From positions 1,674,001 to 1,738,000 of the forward strand of contig NW_025408668.1 in NCBI RefSeq assembly GCF_020360975.1: a DNA stretch of 64,000 nt, in the 5' to 3' direction. Under the pieces are notes generated by a model. That model searched no databases, had not been told where the DNA came from, and saw nothing but the letters and a program-made list of their open reading frames with translations. A program made the position numbers and the translations under genes. Shown here piece after piece: positions 21,601 to 33,099 of this stretch (position 1 is its first letter; each line of letters opens with the position of its first letter). Source of the stretch: Hirsutella rhossiliensis (taxonomy: Eukaryota; Ascomycota; Sordariomycetes; Hypocreales; Ophiocordycipitaceae).

Positions 21601-23021
21601 ATGTCGGCCTCCCAGCTCGACATCGATAGCTCGTCCTCCCCGCGGCAACCTCTTAACAGCCAGAAAAATGCTGGCGCCGATATGTCTATGATGGCCTTTG
21701 TCTAGCCCGGCTACCCGTCTAGGTTCGCCTACCAGAATGAGCATCGTATTAAAGGGCTCAACGCAGAAACCCTAGCGAGAGTCTTCCTTCCGACGCCCTT
21801 ATAGCTATCGACTCTAGAGTACGCAGCAATCCGGTTAGATACTGCTAGTCCATCGACCTATATCTTCTTTAGCCTTAATATTTCTATATATAACCAACAG
21901 ATAATCCCCTCCGAATAGACCGAGCAATGGTTCTTTATGGTCGGCCGTGTTCATCCCTTTGCCCTAACGTAGGAAATCGAGCGACGTGATGGCTTAGAGT
22001 CGGACGATGATAACATCATAGAATACACCGTCCCCGCGCTTATAGTCCGCGATCACAGCTACTAACCGTAAGTCTATTCTCTAAACCTCTCTATCGCCAC
22101 TACCCTCCCTAACGATATCCGCAAAGTCGTCACTCGCACCCTCGGCTCGGTGGATGCTTTCCCAACGATATAACCCATTGTCTCCTTCACGGGACCTATT
22201 ATCGGCTCCGGCCGCGACCTCCTGCATGGAAACTCGGCTGCGGCCCTTGACGACAGCCAGCTAAGGTGCTGCGGCTTTGTCTAGCTCTCCACCTATATTT
22301 GTCCTAGGATTCCCGGCAAAACACCCTTTAAGGGTTTTCACCCCTTTTAAGTTTTCGTTATCTTCCCCATTCACGCTATTCCTTGGACCTCCCTATAAGA
22401 AGATAACCGAGAGGCGCGACAGCCAGTTCCAGCCGAACGCTCTCTTTACTTATACGGGCAAAATCGCCGGCTTACTAGATCACTAGATTATAAAACATGC
22501 CCCGGCTTTCGGCCAAGACTATATCTTCATCGTCGTCCCCGATACGTGGACTTTCCTCGACAGGGCCATATCCAACCAGGCTTCTGCGACACAACTACTG
22601 CCGACGACACCCAAGGGCACGGTCGGCAATCCCTCGGACTATAGCGATGCGTTGGCAAGGTTTACATCTACCAAAAAGCCTAGGCCGCCTAAACCCCCGC
22701 CTCCCCTACGCCGCCTATATCTAGCCTAGTCGATCCCCTTATACTGACATCAAGTCGGTCATTGCCCGATCCCTACCAAACCCCAACCAAGAGACCGCGA
22801 CTTTCTCCCGAAACTTCTACTATAATCACCGCCTGTGACATCAAGACTCCGCTAAGTCCGACACTTCCTCCTTTCTGTCCCCGGAAGACCCCGTAGAGTC
22901 AGAGACGGACACCGAACCATTCGATCAACCAGGCACAACCGCCTCTGGCTCTATCAGACCTCCCGCGTCTATCTCTTCCCGACCGCTCCGCGCCCGACGT
23001 CCGCCCAAGAATATTCTCTAA
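21601..23021 (+). pseudogene. Unknown fungal protein gene, RIP-broken
   Basis: From an ATG at 21601 (MSASQLDIDSSS) a single frame with protein-like composition continues through TAG/TAA codons: FAYQNEHRIKGLNAETLARV, EYAAIRLDT, EQWFFMVGRVHPF, RRDGLESDDDNIIEYTVPAL. After a frame change near 22310 it continues with FTPFKFSLSSPFTLFLGPPY, ALFTYTGKIAGLLDH and DYIFIVVPDTWTFLDRAIS. A later frame ends in RRPPKNIL and TAA at 23019-23021. Most stops fit Gln or Trp codons changed by CA to TA or TG to TA. I recognise no domain. The neighbouring hAT tail makes a transposon-associated gene possible. Confidence 0.55.
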
Positions 23022-24589
23022 AGCAACGAACGAAACAATACAACATAACAAGGAATATGTTTTATCATCCTTAAACTCAAGTACGAAAGGCTCGAATAGG
23101 ATATTCCCTTCTCCTCTTCTTCCCCTTTTTATAAGGACAATTAAGTTAAAACTTCCCTAATATACTCCTTATTTTATTTATATCTACGACTTATAGCACC
23201 TATAAATCTTCCGAGCCTTCTACTCGCCTAGATATGCATTACCTACCCATATCTCTCTTTAACCCTGCCGTCTCTCCACGCCCTCTGCGCCTTCGCAAAA
23301 TAAAACCTCCCTCTAGCGGCCTAGCCTGCCTCCCCGACGCTCTGTCTCGGTTTCACTCACGATAATGCTCTACTTCTCTCGCCGTATCTCGTATCTCGAC
23401 CTCACTCTTCTTCCTATCTTCCTCTCACTTCTCTTATCTCCTATCTCCTATCGCCAACTCTCTCTCTCTCCTGTCGCTAAATCTTCTCCTGTCCTCCTAT
23501 CGCTAACTTTCGTTCCGAAAGGCTTCTTTGCGCGAGCCGCGGCTAGCGAGCCTTCCTCTCGTTCGTTCCTTAAGGCTCTTTGCGCGAGCCCCGACCGGCG
23601 AGCCTTCTCCTATTGGCCGACTTTTTGCCAATTTTCGATATAAGATCTTTTATAATTGATCGCCGACTCTTTTCGCCCCCCCCTCCTTATTGGTCGCTGC
23701 CGCCTTATCTTCCCGCCTCCCCTTGCCAACACTAATGCTAACATTTTTCGTTTCGTCCGCCGGTTTTCCTACTATTGTTTATGTCTAATCTAAAACTCGC
23801 CTCCTTTATCTTAGCCCTTTTCGTTCCTGCCTTTCCTTCCTTCACGTCTAAGAGTTCCCCCTCATTAGTCGCTGCTGCCCCGTGCCCTTTTCTTCTTGCC
23901 CGACCCGGCACCGACGCCCTCCTCCGTCTCCCCCTTGTTACGTCGCCCGGTCCCTACGCCCTACGCGTAGGTCAATAAGTAGGCCGAATAGATATAGCAG
24001 GCGTCTCTTGCTGTCTATCAGCTAGGTACTTATTTGGCCATAGATAAGTATATAGTCCGCTATATAGGTAGGTCGAGGCAGATACTATCCCCCACCCCTC
24101 TTTCGGTAACACCCCTCTTTCGGTAGCGCAAATGGAAAAATCTCCACTAAAACCCATCATTTTTACTTACACCGATTCCAGCCAACTATAAAGATTCTCG
24201 TAAGCCGTCACCTACAGTCGATAGAGAATTGACCGAATTCTACTTTTTAGTGGTTGAACGCTTCTACAGGGGTCTATGGCCAGTGCGTACCCTGCACGCG
24301 AAATTACCATCCAGCCTCCTACCATCCTACCCCCACCTTTGGCTCACCCCCCCCTTTAGCTTAGGTAAACGACACTAGCCTTACCAAAAATCCTAAACTT
24401 AAACTACTTATATTCCAATAAAATATTATAATACTTATATAAAAACTATCTTATTTAAAAGAGAATTAAACAAATTACTCGCTTCTTGGTCTTTTGATCA
24501 CGCGACCTAGCCGGGTGGTGCGCCGAGGAGGCTCAGGTACCCTAACTTCAATCACCGAAGCCGTCTCCGTCTCCGTATCCGCCTCTTTC
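23022..24589. other. Pyrimidine-rich, low-complexity spacer
   Basis: Long CT-rich stretches (23230-23500, 23690-23960), including repeated TATCTC-like units. A degenerate direct repeat of about 50 bases (AAGGCT-TTTGCGCGAGCC...GCGAGCCTTC) occurs at 23518-23558 and 23570-23605, and ACCCCTCTTTCGGTA occurs twice (24093-24127). No credible gene. Confidence 0.45.
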
Positions 24590-24764
24590 TCTGACCGATG
24601 GTCAGACAGAGCGGATCAATCAGTCGATCGAACAGTACCTACGGACCTTCTGCAACAAAGAACAGTCAGACTGGATAGACAAGCTATCGTTGGCGGAGTT
24701 CACCTATAATACCTCGTACTATAACACCGTAAAAGAGGCTCTAGCGGAAGTCTTGATGGGATAC
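24590..24764 (+). pseudogene. Gypsy integrase fragment, left of the Copia insertion
   Basis: Frame: [45 protein letters not shown]. This is the end of the Gypsy integrase core (HPQTDGQTERVNQ...LAEFAYN). It continues in the same frame at 30613 after removing the Copia element and one GATAC copy. Confidence 0.85.
24760..24764. repeat. Target-site duplication (left) of the Copia element
   Basis: GATAC, repeated at 30608-30612. Collapsing the two copies restores the Gypsy reading frame across the junction (..LMG-Y-HPRS..). Confidence 0.88.
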
Positions 24765-25051
24765 TCTCAGCAAGCTGAGAGCGCGGGCGGAAGGATAAGG
24801 GCAGGCACAATTGAGTCCAAACGATGATGCATGTTTTTTATCTATCTGTGCGACATTGAGGGGGTATTTATACGAATAGATACCAATCTGGGACCCGTGG
24901 TGGCCCTGAATCAGTGCCAATTCCGTGTATCCCGATTAGGGCAATGTTCCTCTACTGTATCGATACCTGACTCAAGTCCTTGTGTCTGACCTGCCTCTTT
25001 CACCGGAGTTTATACGTGTGCGGATTAGACCGTCAGTCTGCTCCTCTGACA
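24765..25051 (-). repeat. 3' LTR of the Copia element, 287 bp
   Basis: It begins TCTCAGCAAGCTGAGAG and ends CTCTGACA on the plus strand. It matches 30321-30607 with no substitutions; the only differences are single-base length changes in four homopolymer runs. Confidence 0.88.
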
Positions 25052-25357
25052 CACCCCTTTGCCTCGGTCTCACTGGGTGAGTGAGGCAAACAAGCAAAAG
25101 AGACAGACGAATCATCCAATCTTATCAAATATCCAGCGAGTGAGGCTACTACCGTTGAGGGAGATGCTCTTCATGATGTCTTCCTTGGTGTTGTGACCAG
25201 GAGCATTTTAACAAGTCAATACCAGCAAAATGATGGGTCCATCCCGTGCCTGGGTGATGCTCGGAGAGCATCTATATCTCTCTCTGGGTGGTGATACTGT
25301 CGAAACTGTCCTCCGGCGCATCGGCTTCAATTGGTGCCACCGGTCTCCCTTGCATCC

Positions 25358-25760
25358 CTAGCTGCTTGACAAAAGCTTCGTGCTTTTGCTGGGAAGGGCC
25401 TTTGTCATTCCATCAGCGGGATTCTCCGTAGACTTGATCCATGTGATCTGGAGTCTTTCTTCCTGAACCTCCTGTCGAAGCCAGTGACGATGGATATCGA
25501 TGTGCTTAAGGTTCGTCTTGAGCTTTGCGCTTAGTTCAGTCAGGAGCCTGATGGTCTGCAGGTTATCGCACCATAGCTCATTGGTGCCTTCTACCTTGAT
25601 GTCAAGCTCTTTAATTAGCCGGGAAAATTGCATTTGCTCCTTCGCCGCGCTTGACAGGGCCAGCAATTCGGCCTCTGTGGACGACGTCGTCACAGTCGCT
25701 TGTTTCGTAGCCTTCCAGTCAACGGGTCCGCCTAGAAACAAGAAGACATATCCTGTGAGG
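25358..25760 (-). pseudogene. Copia RNase H domain
   Basis: FLGGPVDWKATKQ, TVTTSSTEAELLALSSAAKE, ELWCDNLQTIRLL and KHIDIHRHWLRQEV, then PADGMTKALP. These are the Copia RNase H landmarks (SSTEAEY, CDNQ, KHIDIRHHFIRE, ADxxTK) with catalytic Glu and Asp in place. It is separated from the RT by a shift around 25760-25915. Confidence 0.85.
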
Positions 25761-25914
25761 ATTTTCGAGTCTCCGGGTTGTCTGCAAAGGATGAATCAGA
25801 AGCGCAGAGGAACCTGCGTTCAGCTTCTTTGACTGAGAAGCAGATGCAGCGATCTCTCGTGTGATAGAGGTATGCCAGGCATCTCCAGGCCTCTCTCTAT
25901 GCTTCGGGCCCGGG

Positions 25915-27256
25915 TTATGGCTGAATTGTGCCAGTTTTCCAACCGGGAACGCACCGTCGGGTCTGGTGTGAATCGCTGGGTGAAGAATTGAGCCAATTAG
26001 AGAGATATTGATGAACCTCGTCCCTAGTAGCCGTCTTCTCGTATGGCTTGAGCTCTTCGGTCGTTATCGGGATCTGGGGCACGCCAAGGATCTGATCATC
26101 GTCCTCAATGTGGAATTTCTTGGCCATCTTCGAGAGATACGAGGCTTGAGCGAGCCAAAGCTTCTTCTGGGCCCTATCCTGATGACTTCAATCCCTAGGA
26201 ACCAGCGAAGTTCCCCCATGTGGTTGATGGTATATTCCTTCATAATGGCAGCGTGAAGTTCTTCCCATTCGGCCTTCTTTTCTTTTGGATACATCATCAC
26301 GATGTCATCCACAAAGAAGAAGATGATGACTCCTTTATAAGTCATCACGCAGGCATCTTCGACGAGTTGTTGAGCGCCCAGCTTCTTGAAGAAGCCCGAG
26401 AGCTCCTCAAACCACAGCCTTGGAGCGATTCGAAGCCCGTATAGTCCTTGAGAAGCTTCAAGCATAGCCCAGGCTCAAGGTAGCCTGGTGGCATCTGACA
26501 ATAGATGGCATGCTTGAGCTTATTATACAGAAACGCTGTTTTCACATCGTACTGTTCTGTTTCAAGGTCTTCAAGACAGCAGAGGGCCATTAACACTCTG
26601 AAGGTTCTTGCTCGTAGTGTGGCCGCGTATGTGTCCTCGTTGTCTTCCGGCTGCTGGTCTCCACGGACCACAAGTCGGGCTTTAAAGCGAGTGACGTAGC
26701 CCTGCTCATCCAGTTTATATGCATATACCCATCGCAACGGGATTATGAAGTGGCCGGCTTCTTCAACCATCTTTCTGGCCACCTTGGTCCACGTTTCGAG
26801 CTTCATCTGGTCCTCAATTTCACGCCCCATCCCCATTATCCATTGGGAGGCGTATTCCGAAGCCATCGCGGCTTTAAAGGAGGTTGGCACAGGAGGCATA
26901 TCCTCAACGTGAAGCCTGTGCTTCGAGGCATTAGCAATGATGTTATTGATGAAGGCCTTCTTCGGCTTCCTCTGTCTCTTGCCCTCAAGCACATTGGCGG
27001 GGTTTATCCTGAGACTTGTCCCTCGCCTTGCGGGGTCGTTTTCAGGTTGTGATTGTGACTCTGGGGTCGGGCTCTCCCACCCCAGAGACAGCTCCTCGAA
27101 TTCTGACCATTGTGGCTCTTCGAGCGCACCACCCCCCGGATCGACAGGCGGCTCATTCAATCGCTCATTCAATACGTCTAGGATCGGCGTGCCTAATGAT
27201 ACCTGAGGCTCCGGGTCGGTCCGCGTAGGGCTCGAGATAATGCTTGAGTTTTCCAC
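25915..27256 (-). pseudogene. Copia reverse transcriptase
   Basis: WTKVARKMVEE, IIPLRWVYAYKLDEQG, FKARLVVRGDQQ, YDVKTAFLYNKL, then (after a one-base shift near 26450 where one more G would give LKGLYGLR) LYGLRIAPRLWFEEL, the active site FFFVDDIVMMY near 26300, and GELRWFLGIEVIR. A second shift near 26160 moves to the frame with LAQASYLSKMAKKFHIEDD-like coding that runs to 25915. FVDDI replaces the common YVDDL. Otherwise complete. Confidence 0.88.
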
Positions 27257-27296
27257 CTCCGGGTCCTGACTCCGTGGTGTGTGACCTCCTGCTGGG

Positions 27297-28500
27297 TCAC
27301 GCTAGTGGTGACAGAGCTTGGTGGGAGGGCGAGGTTTCTTCCTCCACCCTACTGTTTGAAGTGCTTGGAGGCGAAATATAGGCACTGTCCGTTGTAGCCC
27401 TCATCGAAGTCTTCAAATTCGGTGCTTCTTGTGTCGCCTCGTCTGCAGAGGGTGCCGCAATTGACTCCGAGGTGTACGGCGTCATTCCGTCATCTGTCTC
27501 ATCATCGGAGTAATTGCGCACTCCTGCTTCCTCTATGTCTTCGTCGTCAGGGACGTCTATCGCCACCATTTGACGAAGAACATCGTATGTATAGACCTGG
27601 AAGGCTTCCGCGTCTTCTTCCCTCTTCGGATCGTACATTGTTGACTCATCAAATTGTACATTCGCCGAGACCATCAGTTTGGTCTGGCGGATCGAGGGTA
27701 TCCACACGACATATTGATGGGTCGATCTGTAGCCCACCAGGTAACCGATATGAGCTCTCTGCTCAAGCGGGGACTGCGTCTTATGTGACTTTACATGCTC
27801 CAACGCAGTGATTGTCATTGGGTAGGCCACACAGCCGAAGACACGCAGGTGATTTATGCTCGGCTGGACTCGCTTGATGTGGCCGTATAGAGGTTGTGGT
27901 CCCTCATATGGGTCCACCATCGTTCGTGTGGGCTTCTCCAGCTATGATCAGATCCTTTAAGTGGCGTACGGTTGAGCAAATACACTGCTGTGCGGTAGGT
28001 CTCGGTCCAGAGCTCCTCCGGGATGCGGAGTCCAGGTTCATAAGCCGGGCCCTTTCTTTGACCACGGCCCCGGACCTTTCTGCATGCCCATTCTGCGTGG
28101 GCGTGGATGGAGCTGACTGGAAGACCCGAATGCCCAATCCTTCGATGAATTTGACTAGCTCCTTTGTTAGAAGGGCTTTTTCTCCGTCAGAAGCCAGGTT
28201 GATCAGTTTTATCCCGTACTGAGTTTCTAGCATTGATGTTAGCTTCTTGAAGGCATCTCGGACCTCGGTTTTGCTCTTCAACGCGTAATAAAACCTCATC
28301 CTGGTCGTTATGCATGTGAAGAGCGCAAAGTACTTTTCACCCCCGAATCCGGCCACCGGGCCTGGGTGTAAGTCGAAGCTAAATTGAGCTCCGGCCCTCT
28401 GGGTCGTAAAGTGGGCTCCTCACGGAGACCTGCCTCTTTGCCTGTTGCGCAGACCTCGCATTCACACGTGGCCGGTCCCCATCTTGGTTAGGTGGCTAAG
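27297..28500 (-). pseudogene. Copia integrase and linker
   Basis: The zinc-binding part shows CEVCATGKEAG near 28440. Core acidic residues occur in order: FDLHPGPVAGFGGEKYF, NLASDGEKAL, QNGHAERSG (D, D, E). Then RVFGCVAYPM, IGYLVGYRSTHQYVVW, and an acidic, Ser-rich linker (27300-27560). It inserts element cDNA into the genome. Frame shifts occur near 28360 and 27910. Confidence 0.88.
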
Positions 28501-28518
28501 GGTTCTGGCCCCGGATGT

Positions 28519-28971
28519 CTAGCCGTCTGTGCCAAGGTCTGCTTGCCCACCCATTGGTGGCTTAGGAGCCCTGCTTGTGACAAAGACGCTGTGTTGGGGC
28601 CGCTTTGAGAGGCTTGCAATAACGTATTGGTCTTCAATTTCTTGCAGACTGACCAGAGTGCGCCCTGTGGGCTCATGGTAGAGTGTGCCGTTAACCTGGT
28701 TCCAATAGATCTTCGCAACAATCCCCTGACGAGCTGAGAACACACTTGTTGGCATCTCTGGGATGTAGTAGCTGCTCTCAAGCTTCAAATTGATCCCGTT
28801 TTCACTGGGATAACGGCCATGCCTACCCCCTTGACTTGGAGGAGTTTCTCCTGCCCGGACTTCTTCTGACGATCCCCAGGTGAAGGTATCCTCATCGAAC
28901 CATCGTAGGTCGTTAAAGACATGTACGCTAGCCCCTGAATCATAGATGGCCTTGTCCTCGAGAGTCTTCAC
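28519..28971 (-). pseudogene. Copia protease and pre-integrase segment
   Basis: AIYDSGASVHVFND carries the DSGA aspartic-protease motif, followed by SYYIPEMPTSVFSARQ and a GAG-pre-integrase-like segment (GTLYHEPTGRTLVSLQEI). It would process the polyprotein. Confidence 0.82.
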
Positions 28972-30125
28972 TCGTATTAGTGCTATGCACGTGCGACACT
29001 GTATTAGCCTGTTTGCTCGAGTTGTTGTTATTCTGCGGGACTGTGATGTCTTTGGCTTTTGGCTTCCACTCCATGGCTTTGGTCTTGTCCAGGGTTCTCC
29101 TTAAGGTGCTGGTTGATGGCCTCCTTAAGGTGGTCCCTGGGAATCCATCCTTCGGGGGGGTCTTTCTGGAACATCGCTCTAAAGGTCCAGCAGCTTTCCC
29201 ACCACTCATCCTTTTTGACCCAGTGTTGCTTACATGCCGGGCACTTGTGTGACCCCTCTGGGCCATTCCTAGTCCTCTGATCAGATGATCTTGGAGCGTT
29301 GTTTGCGTTGTTGACCCCTGGGGTCTTCTGAGGTTTCCCTTTCTTCCTGAATCCAACCTCCCTTTTAAAGTCGGCAATCAGGGTGCGCAAAGGGGTTGCT
29401 GGGAGTCCTGTTCTCTCCAGGAGTGCGTCCAGCAGCCTAATCGTCATGGGCCAGCTAGGTCCCATTCTTCGGTCCCTTTGAGGAAGTCCTGACGAATCTT
29501 TGTGTCATTAATAGTCGAGACCGCTAGGTCTCTTGAATCAGGATGACTTGGTCCAGCTGCTCTGCCCAGGCCTTCCAGTCCCGGGTTCCTTTCTTGTTGA
29601 TGATTTGATGATACCTTTCATCGATAAGGTTCTTTTCTTCCTCCGCTGAGGGGAGAACCTTCTGTTTGAGTTCTTTGATCTTGTCCCGGGGCGTCAGCTG
29701 TATCAGGGTCTCGCCCTGGAGCCCCTCACTGATGGACTTCTTGATCACCTCCTCGATCTGCATCATGGCTTTTTCTCTAGCCTTGAAGCGGTCCAATTGA
29801 TCCTGGAAGGTCTTCTCTTTGTACCTAAAGAGGTCCTTGGCATCTTGAAGCTTCTCATTGAAGTCTTCCCTTGCTGCCTTATACTTATTTTCTTCGTTGG
29901 GAAAGCTTCCTCAGTGGGGCCTCTGCCCTACCTTCTCGAGTAGCTCTTCCCAGCTAGGCCTCAGGGGCTCCTCGAGCACCACGGTCCCTTCTGGGTTAAC
30001 GTACTCCCAGATGTGGTGCGTTTGAGCCCATGATTTGATACCCCTAATCCATGGGGTCCAGTCAAGGCTTTCCTTGAGTGTGGTGATGTACACCTCCCCC
30101 TTCTGATATTGGGGGCCTAGTGTCA
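28972..30125 (-). pseudogene. Copia gag
   Basis: An ATG at 30125 starts MTLGPQYQKGEVY, then LDWTPWIRGIKSWAQTHHIW. After a frame change near 29910 a charged helical segment follows (29524-29840, LDRFKAREKAMMQIEEVIKK), then the gag core tail (TIRLLDALLERTGLP) and a Cys/His cluster CPACKQHWVKKDEWWESC near 29200-29250. It has at least two frame changes and a stop at 29524, so it is not intact as written. Confidence 0.7.
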
Positions 30126-30320
30126 TCGTGTGTTTTACCTCCTGCGAGGGATGCACGCGTCGTTGACTCTGCGTAGTTGTGGGTGTTGCCCCTGAATTTT
30201 GCTCTCTTCCTCGCGTCAACCCCAAGGGTGAAGGATATATGGTGCGTTGAGATTCGTGATAGCCTCACAGTTGGTAGAGGAATGCGAAGGATAAAGAGCA
30301 CCGCAAACCGGGCTCATAAC

Positions 30321-30607
30321 TCTCAGCAAGCTGAGAGCGCGGGCGGAAGGATAAGGGCAGGCACAATTGAGTCCAAACGATGATGCATGTTTTTATCTAT
30401 CTGTGCGACATTGAGGGGTATTTATACGAATAGATACCAATCTGGGACCCGTGGTGGCCCTGAATCAGTGCCAATTCCCGTGTATCCCGATTAGGGCAAT
30501 GTTCCTCTACTGTATCGATACCTGACTCAAGTCCTTGTGTCTGACCTGCCTCTTTCACCGGAGTTTATACGTGTGCGGATTAGACCGTCAGTCTGCTCCC
30601 TCTGACA
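30321..30607 (-). repeat. 5' LTR of the Copia element, 287 bp
   Basis: Partner of 24765-25051, followed by GATAC at 30608-30612. On the minus strand it begins TGTCAGAG. It should contain the element promoter. Confidence 0.88.
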
Positions 30608-30612
30608 GATAC

Positions 30613-31182
30613 CATCCGCGGTCTAAGGGGCATGTTGAGGGATAAATCGAAACTTTCAGCACCCACGCGATAGACCGAGTTCGAGGTCTCAGATAGCTCC
30701 ACGACCGTACGGCGCTACTCATCACAAGGGCTCAAGAGCGGCAGGCGCGACACTACAATAAGGGTCGAGAACCAAGATCCTTTAAGGAGGGCGATTGGAT
30801 CCTCATCTCCACCAAAAACCTTCCGCTGCGGCGCCCAACCAAAAAGCTGACGGAGAAGTATGTCGGGCCCTATCAGATCGAACGGGTCATTGGGGGGCAT
30901 AAACTAGCCTATCGCCTCCGCCTGCCGTCAACCGTCAGGATTCATAACGTCTTGCCTATTAGTAGCTTGGAGCCTTACCGGAGTCGAGACAAACAGCCGG
31001 TTGAGCCTGAGGACCACCCATTTATGGCAGAGACTACCTACGAGGCGGAACAAATTCTCGATCATCGTGGACCGAAAAGTCGTCGACGATACCTTGTGAA
31101 ATAGAAGGGCCATGGAGAGGAAGAGAACTCTTGGGTGTCTCGGCGTGACTTCGTGGACAAGGTGTTCCTGACTGACTACTAG
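30613..31182 (+). pseudogene. Gypsy integrase C-terminus and chromodomain, right of the Copia insertion
   Basis: It continues the 24590-24764 frame: HPRSKGHVEG, QERQARHYNKGR, FKEGDWILIS, KKLTEKYVGPYQIERVIG, LPSTVRIHNVLPISSLEPYR, then a chromodomain: TYEAEQILDHRGPKSRRRYLVK, TAG for Trp at about 31102, KGHGEEENSWVSRRDF, ending LTDY and TAG at 31180-31182. Chromodomains direct integration to marked chromatin. Stops at 30643, 30691 and 31102 show it is dead, with only light RIP. Confidence 0.88.
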
Positions 31183-31560
31183 GGGGGTCTAAAAGTCGAC
31201 CCCCCGCGCTTGAACATCAAGCACGGGGGGTGCATTGACTAGGAAAAGGGTCACTGACTGGGAAACGGTAGGGTACATTAGCGCCAACCAAATTTACAAG
31301 CATAACATAGCCGCGCCTTGTACTTAATTTCCTCGTTTAAGTGCATAACCTTCTTCCCCGCTTCCCTCATAACCTTGATTATCCAATATCGTGATAACGC
31401 CTTCGCCTTATTGCGCGAGCGGCGAGTGAGCTACAATGATGCAGTCAACGGCATTCTGTTCCTGTTCCTTTTCCTTTTCCTTTTCCTTTTCTTTTGTGAC
31501 CTTAAAATCGCCTATAAAATCTTCAATCGCGTTAATCTACGAGATATCGATCCCGTTAGT
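31183..31560. other. Spacer with (TTTTCC)n microsatellite
   Basis: Begins with G- and C-run inverted sequence (31184-31232) probably belonging to the Gypsy 3' end. A TTTTCC-type repeat covers about 31457-31493. No LTR was recognised. Confidence 0.4.
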
Positions 31561-32440
31561 CTCTAGAGAGAGAGCCACACGGTTTCCGGCGCGAACTTTA
31601 TGCTCAGTGACCACCAACTGCATGGCAGCTTCAACCGTACCGATGTTTTAATCCTAGGGCCAAGTGAAGCTATTCTGAACCTTGCCGCGGGAGCAGAGAA
31701 TACGGAAGGCGTGATATCTATGAGCAAGCCACTCCGTATAGTTGAGATGAGCGCGGCGGTCACCTTTGTGCCGCCACCCTTGAGCCTTCTGCTGATCGGG
31801 CTCTGTTTTCGTGATGCTGCTTCGAACTGTGCTTCTAACGTCGCGGAGCCAGCGGCGTAGGAAATCTGCTTCCTCGCGTGCCTCTTTCTTCTTAATACGG
31901 CGCTCCTTATCTTCCTGAGCTGCCCGCCTATAGTATTCGTCTTTGGCGACACGGATTCTTGCGTTATCGACCGTCAATGGTCTATATTTCCCTATAGTCT
32001 GCGTCCCTTCCTTAAGGGCCGAGCGTCGTAGCTGCTTGTCCTTAATAAGTTTCATCTCCGCCGTAGCAGTAATGCCGTTGAGAGCGAGGGTATTCCCAGC
32101 CCTGCATGCTTTCTTATGCACGCGTGTGACTGACGGCGTAAGCGGCACCGACGAGATCACGGACGCCTCTTGCCGTAGCTGTACATATTCGTGATAGCGA
32201 CGGATCGCGGTGAGGTTTAGCCTTGGCGTTGAGGCGTTATTCCAGTCGTACGGGCGCCTCTTCGAGAAAAATCTGGCAATGGTCCTTGAGCTCGCGAGGC
32301 AGCTGTCGCGCCTCGATGTACGGACAGGGAGTGGCAGGACTGCTGGCTGTCGCCGACCGTTGCGTCTCCGAGTCGGCGTAAAAGGAAGCCGGCGACGAGC
32401 TCCGGGTGGACTTGGTTACCATGGCCAAGCAGAGAGGGGC
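31561..32440 (-). pseudogene. Possible DDE/pogo-type transposase C-terminal fragment
   Basis: The minus-strand frame (about 32330 down to 31700) reads TIARFFSKRRPYDWNN, RLNLTAIRRYHEYVQLRQEA, TLALNGITATAEMKLIKDKQ, IGKYRPLTVDNARIRVAKDE and a basic/acidic helical region (EDKERRIKKKEAREEADFL), then LRRWLRDVR. The charged coiled-coil tail and phrasing resemble tails of fungal DDE-superfamily transposases, but no catalytic core is present. It may also be an unrelated gene remnant. Confidence 0.35.
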
Positions 32441-33099
32441 TAGGGCTGAAGGGGGGCTCTAAGGTCGTGAAACTTTCGACATCGCGATAGCTTTAAAGCA
32501 TAGTGGATGCAAATGGATATAAGTCTAGTAAGGGGCCACTGCTACCTGTTGCCGTGGGAGCACGTTAGCGGACTCCGGCGGCCAAATTCACGTAACGCGT
32601 CTTATCGAGAAAAAAATGCGGGACCCGGAGGAAATTGCGTAGTTAGTTCCCCCGCTCCGCCCAACAGCGCGACCCCGGATAAGCTAGGTGAAACCCGCCG
32701 GTATGCGTCGCGCAGCTAGGTGAGCTAGGCATCTCTGTAGCGTGAGAGGAGGGCTGCAGAAACTGTGCCTTAGACGCCCGTGCTCTTATTAGTCTACGGT
32801 AAGCGATAAGTGATTTTATCCCTAAGAGCATGTCTAAGACTAAAGGGATAAGTTATTCCTATATTATTACAAACTCGTAACTCGTGTATGCGGACGCGCT
32901 AGTTATTATTAAGGACAGCGGGTATAAACTTGCTATTTCCGACCTAAACGAAAAGCCTTATAGAGCAAAAACGAAAGCATCGTCGGGTCAATAGTCTCAA
33001 TCTCGTACGTCACTAGCTAATCGAGGAAATAGGGAGTATAGTATTATCGCTTTAGATAGTATTAGCTAAATTATAATAAAACTAAAGCCGAGCGAAGCG
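32441..33099. other. Boundary zone into the second RIP block
   Basis: Composition changes near 32830 to TA-rich DNA depleted of CA/TG. No gene recognised. Confidence 0.4.

Larger units (their letters stand above)
24765..30607 (-). mobile_element. Complete Ty1/Copia retrotransposon, young, inserted into Gypsy
   Basis: Length is 5843 bp on the minus strand, with 287-bp LTRs and a GATAC target duplication. Order (minus strand) is gag, protease, integrase, reverse transcriptase, RNase H, the Copia order with integrase before RT. CpA and TpG are kept, so it has escaped RIP or arrived after it. The frames are interrupted mostly by single-base shifts, some in short G runs. The sequence after the 5' LTR (30320 downward, GTTATGAGCCCGG on the minus strand) is the expected primer-binding position. 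Confidence 0.92.

Noticed and set aside
25500..28222. Plus-strand ORFs across the Copia element
   Set aside because: They are shadows of the minus-strand pol domains, which carry all recognised motifs.
31436..31651. Ser/Phe-rich ORF
   Set aside because: It is driven by the (TTTTCC)n microsatellite.
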